From assembly GCA_958431945.1 (NCBI GenBank), contig CAUASQ010000065.1, positions 1 to 9,231 of the forward strand: a stretch of DNA of 9,231 nt, read 5' to 3'. The position numbers and the translations under genes are program-made. The notes under the pieces were generated by a model. The model saw only the letters and a program-made list of their open reading frames with translations. It was not told where the DNA came from and ran no database searches. This stretch comes from an uncultured Collinsella sp. GTDB lineage: Bacteria > Actinomycetota > Coriobacteriia > Coriobacteriales > Coriobacteriaceae. Positions within the stretch are counted from its first letter, which is position 1. Each line of letters opens with the position of its first letter. Shown in pieces: positions 6,636 to 9,231 of the stretch.

Positions 6636-7112
6636 CTATCCGATCCTCATGAGGCAGCTGCCGAACTCCACGAGGTCGCCGTCGGCCACGCAGATCTCGA
6701 GCACCTCGCCATCCGCCTCGGCCGTCACCTCGTTGAGAACCTTCATGGCCTCGATGATGCAGAGGGTCTCGCCGGCCTTGACCTTGGAGCCCACGTGCAC
6801 AAACGGCTCGTCGCCCGGCGCCGGGGCAGCATAGAACACGCCGACCATGGGAGCGGTCACCTCGGTGCCCTTGGGCTCCGGTGCGGCGGCAGGCGCCTGC
6901 GCGGCGGGCTCCGGTGCGGCGGCAGGCATGGCGACAGGAGCCACCGCCGGAGCAGTCACGGCACCCGGCATAGGCATGGGCACGGCAACCGGCTGTGCGG
7001 CGCTCGCGCGCTCGAGTTCGACCGCGGTGCCATCGGGCTCCTCAACGCGCACGCGCGTGAGGCCGCGGTCCTCCATAACATCGGCTATCTCGGCAAGTCT
7101 TTTGGAATCCAT
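6636..7112 (-). CDS. accB: Biotin carboxyl carrier protein of acetyl-CoA carboxylase
   Basis: AccB (158 residues) carries the biotin that shuttles carboxyl groups between AccC and AccDA. It has three parts: an N-terminal segment (1-37) that resembles other BCCPs in its VRVEEPDGTAVELER stretch; a flexible linker rich in Ala, Pro and Met (38-82); and the biotinyl domain (83-158). Lys124 in CIIEAMKVLNEV is the biotinylation site, recognised by biotin ligase through the EAMK motif. APMVGVFYAAPAPGDEPFV (87-105) includes the typical thumb region of acetyl-CoA carboxylase BCCPs. Part of the linker is encoded by a 22-bp direct repeat. ATG 7112 has GAGGAG (7125-7120) seven bases upstream, within the end of fabF, and follows the fabF stop by 3 nt. 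Confidence 0.97.
   Translation of the reverse strand: MDSKRLAEIADVMEDRGLTRVRVEEPDGTAVELERASAAQPVAVPMPMPGAVTAPAVAPVAMPAAAPEPAAQAPAAAPEPKGTEVTAPMVGVFYAAPAPGDEPFVHVGSKVKAGETLCIIEAMKVLNEVTAEADGEVLEICVADGDLVEFGSCLMRIG
6873..6927. repeat. 22-bp exact direct repeat in the AccB hinge
   Basis: The 22-base stretch at 6873-6894 recurs exactly at 6906-6927. The period is 33 bases, or 11 codons, and encodes PAAAPEP twice in the Ala/Pro linker of AccB. Because the period is a multiple of three, slippage would lengthen or shorten the hinge without breaking the frame. Low-complexity Ala/Pro linkers are normal in BCCPs; exact identity at the nucleotide level suggests a fairly recent duplication. Confidence 0.9.
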
Positions 7113-7115
7113 GCT

Positions 7116-8363
7116 CTAGCTCCTCGTATATCTACGCAGCGCGATGGCGGCGTTGTGTCCGCCAAAGCCCAGGTTGGTCGAAAGCGCCCAGGTAAGGTCG
7201 GCGCGAACCGCGCGATTGGGCGTGTAGTCAAGATCGCAGGCGGGATCGGGCGTGTGGTAGTTAATGGTCGGCGGCACCACGCCTTGTTCGAGCGCCATGG
7301 CGCAGGCCATGACCTCGATGGCGCCCGTGGCACCGATCATGTGGCCGGTCATCGACTTTGTCGACGAAACGTGCGCGGCGCGCGCCGCGTCCTCGCCGAG
7401 CGCTCGCTTGATGCCCGCCGTCTCGGACGAATCGTTAAGCTTGGTCGAGGTGCCGTGGGCATTGATGTAGAGGCCCTCGGAAGGCTTGACGTCGCCCTCG
7501 GTCACCGCCAGCGATATCGCGCGGGCAATGCCGGCAGCCTCGGGATCAGGACTCGTGATGTGATAGGCATCATCGGTGTTGCCGTAGCCCACGACCTCGG
7601 CATAAATGTGCGCACCGCGCGCCTGCGCATGTTCCATGCTCTCGAGTACCAGCACGCAGGCGCCCTCGCCCATCACAAAGCCGTCGCGGTCTGCATCGAA
7701 CGGACGGCAGGCCGTCGCGGGATCGGGGTTGGTGGTCAATGCGCGGCAGGACGTAAAGCCCGCAACGGCATCGGGGATAATTGCAGCCTCGGCGCCGCCC
7801 GCGAGGATCGCGTCGGCATAGCCGTGCTTGATGGCGCGGAACGCCTCGCCCACCGCATGGGCCGAGGTTGCGCACGCGGTCACCACGGGCAGGGTCGGGC
7901 CCTTTGCCTTGTGGCGGATTGCGATATTACCCGATGCCATGTTGGGGATCATCATCGCGATCATATAGGGCGATGCGCGGCGGGGCCCACGTTCGGCAAT
8001 CGTATGGACGTTGTCGACGAGCGTCGTCATGCCGCCCACGCCCGAGCCCACGTAGACGCCCAGGCGCTCGCGATCGATGGCGCCTTCGACATCAAAGCCC
8101 GCATCGTGCATGGCTTCGTCCGAAGCCGCCATCGCAAACTGAACGCAGGGGTCGAGATGCTTGGCGTCACGCTTGCCAAAGTACTCGTTGCCGTCAAAGC
8201 CCTTGACCTCGGCTGCCACCTTGACGGCAAACGCATCGGTATCGAAGTGCGTGATCGGGCCGATGCCGCACGTGCCGGCGCACATGGCCGCCCAGGTGGC
8301 AAGCGCGGTGTTGCCGAGCGGCGACACGGCACCGATACCGGTGATTGCAACTCTCTGTTCCAT
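7116..8363 (-). CDS. fabF: Beta-ketoacyl-[ACP] synthase II
   Basis: FabF (415 residues, against 413 in E. coli) condenses malonyl-ACP with a growing acyl-ACP, the elongation step. The N-terminus RVAITGIGAVSPLGN (4-18) is typical. The catalytic triad is complete: Cys164 in VVTACATSAH, His303 in NAHGTSTKLND and His341 in STKSMTGHMIGATG. The C-terminal STNLGFGGHNAA (395-406) differs slightly from the usual NSFGFGGTN, with Asn-Leu in place of Ser-Phe and His in place of Thr; this may be a lineage variant. I chose ATG 8363 (MEQRVAITG) because GAGGAG (8375-8370) then lies six bases away. An adjacent ATG (8366) is only three bases from it, and a TTG at 8381 would give 421 residues. fabG lies upstream, and accB follows the stop within 3 nt. 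Confidence 0.96.
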   Translation of the reverse strand: MEQRVAITGIGAVSPLGNTALATWAAMCAGTCGIGPITHFDTDAFAVKVAAEVKGFDGNEYFGKRDAKHLDPCVQFAMAASDEAMHDAGFDVEGAIDRERLGVYVGSGVGGMTTLVDNVHTIAERGPRRASPYMIAMMIPNMASGNIAIRHKAKGPTLPVVTACATSAHAVGEAFRAIKHGYADAILAGGAEAAIIPDAVAGFTSCRALTTNPDPATACRPFDADRDGFVMGEGACVLVLESMEHAQARGAHIYAEVVGYGNTDDAYHITSPDPEAAGIARAISLAVTEGDVKPSEGLYINAHGTSTKLNDSSETAGIKRALGEDAARAAHVSSTKSMTGHMIGATGAIEVMACAMALEQGVVPPTINYHTPDPACDLDYTPNRAVRADLTWALSTNLGFGGHNAAIALRRYTRS

Positions 8364-8402
8364 CATGGTCTCCTCATCCAAGCCGTTCTACGGCCCTGGT
8401 TT

Positions 8403-9176
8403 CTACATCGCCATTCCGCCGTCGACGCGTACGACTTCGCCCGTAATGTAGGCAGCCGCATCGCTCACTAAAAATCGCACCACACCGGCCACCTCTTCGG
8501 GCTGCGCCATACGCTTAAGGGGAATCTGCTCCTCGGTTACCGTACGCACCTTCTCCGAGAGCTTTGCCGTCATATCCGTCTCGACAAACCCGGGGGCAAC
8601 CGCGTTCACTCGTACGCCGCGGGGCGCAAGCTCGCGCGCTACCGCCTTGGTCAGGCCGATCACGCCCGCCTTAGAGGCAGCGTAGTTGGCTTGCCCGGCA
8701 TTGCCCATCAGGCCCACAACCGAGCTCATGTTGATGACGCAACCGCCGCGCTGGCGCATAAAGGTCTTGGTGAGCGCGCGCGTCGTGTTAAACGTTCCTT
8801 TAAGATTGACATCGAGCACGCGATCGAAGGCGTCATCGCCCATGCGCATGAGCAGGCCATCGCGGGTGATGCCAGCGTTGTTGACGAGCGCCCAAATGGA
8901 GCCAAAGTCGTTGAGGACCGCTTCCACGCACGCGTTGACGGCAGCGGGGTCGGCCACGTCACATTGATATGAGCGCGCCGTGGCGCCAGCCGCCTCGCAG
9001 GCGTCGCACGTCTCGCGCGCCGCATCGACGCTGCCGGCATAGACGACGGCGATATCAAAGCCGTCCTCCGCCAGGCCCACGGCACAAGCGCGACCGATGC
9101 CGCGCGAGCCGCCCGTGACAAGCGCCACGCGACGTGAGTCGTTGCGCTCGAGCGCGCCGTTGTTCAAGTTGCCCAT
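8403..9176 (-). CDS. fabG: 3-oxoacyl-[ACP] reductase
   Basis: FabG (257 residues) is an NADPH-dependent short-chain dehydrogenase that reduces 3-ketoacyl-ACP to 3-hydroxyacyl-ACP. Cofactor binding is shown by TGGSRGIG (21-28) and NNAG (99-102). The catalytic residues are Asn124 (DVNLKG), Ser152 (NMSSVVG), Tyr165 and Lys169 (NYAASK). APGFVETDM (194-202) and the C-terminal VDGGMAM match FabG rather than other short-chain dehydrogenases, and the fab context supports this. The ATG at 9176 gives a leader of about 14 residues (MGNLNNGALERNDS) longer than in E. coli FabG. There is no internal Met before the Rossmann fold, and AAGGA lies about seven bases upstream of the ATG, so I keep this start. 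fabF follows after 39 nt. Confidence 0.96.
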   Translation of the reverse strand: MGNLNNGALERNDSRRVALVTGGSRGIGRACAVGLAEDGFDIAVVYAGSVDAARETCDACEAAGATARSYQCDVADPAAVNACVEAVLNDFGSIWALVNNAGITRDGLLMRMGDDAFDRVLDVNLKGTFNTTRALTKTFMRQRGGCVINMSSVVGLMGNAGQANYAASKAGVIGLTKAVARELAPRGVRVNAVAPGFVETDMTAKLSEKVRTVTEEQIPLKRMAQPEEVAGVVRFLVSDAAAYITGEVVRVDGGMAM

Positions 9177-9195
9177 GTCATTCCTTTCGGGTTAC

Positions 9196-9208
9196 AGCCC
9201 TGTGGGCT
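9196..9208 (-). other. Small intercistronic stem-loop before fabG
   Basis: AGCCC and GGGCT (9196-9200 with 9204-9208) pair perfectly around a 3-base loop. The stem overlaps the stop codon of the upstream gene and ends just before the fabG ribosome binding site region. No T tract follows, so it is unlikely to be a terminator. It could influence message stability or re-initiation, or be chance. Confidence 0.3.
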
Positions 9209-9231
9209 ATGCGAGCTCATCGGCAATAGCT
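9207..9231 (-). CDS. C-terminal end of an upstream gene, probably malonyl-CoA-ACP transacylase (fabD)
   Basis: Only the last seven complete codons and a stop are in the window. They encode AIADELA followed by TAG (9209-9207). A coding end is supported by the short gap before the fabG ribosome binding site. The FabD assignment comes from the usual fabD-fabG-fabF order, not from seven residues, so no symbol is given. Confidence 0.45.

Noticed and set aside
6795..8471. 558-residue open frame on the plus strand opposite accB and fabF
   Set aside because: It spans two conserved minus-strand genes and is low-complexity (Gly, Arg, His); it is a composition shadow.

Overview
The window reads as ordinary chromosome from a fairly GC-rich, Gram-positive-type bacterium. 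My best guess is a gut Coriobacteriia member (Collinsella-like). This rests on the fused AccD-AccA carboxyltransferase, the compact fab/acc gene order, the G/C-ending codons and the strong AGGAGG-type ribosome binding sites. It is recognition from memory, not a database match. Every gene I can support lies on the minus strand, so transcription runs from the right edge to the left.

Right and centre (about 9231 down to 3139): a fatty-acid-initiation and elongation operon. In transcription order it holds the last codons of an upstream gene (probably fabD), fabG, fabF, accB, fabZ, accC and an accD-accA fusion. Gaps run from a 14-nt overlap to about 40 nt. Several stop codons lie inside or beside the next gene's Shine-Dalgarno sequence, so translation is probably coupled. 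Together AccB, AccC and AccDA make malonyl-CoA from acetyl-CoA. FabF condenses malonyl-ACP with the acyl chain, FabG reduces the 3-keto group and FabZ dehydrates the product. The enoyl reductase, FabH and ACP are not in the window.

Middle-left (about 3144 down to 1816): a solitary PTS sugar-permease domain (EIIC, beta-glucoside/sucrose type) with neither the IIB nor the IIA domain. Two related palindromic repeats bracket it. The upstream one overlaps both the accDA stop codon and the apparent EIIC start. The downstream one begins a few bases past the EIIC stop and is followed by a GC-rich hairpin that looks like the terminator. I see no intrinsic terminator between accDA and the EIIC gene.

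Left (1739 to 1): a cation-diffusion-facilitator metal exporter with an N-D-D-D metal site and what looks like a duplicated C-terminal domain, then a histidine phosphatase that runs off the left edge.

There are no tRNA or rRNA genes, CRISPR arrays, transposase genes or phage genes. Nothing here amounts to a new defence or biosynthetic system. The most unusual structure is the repeat-bracketed, stripped-down EIIC gene next to the fatty-acid operon.
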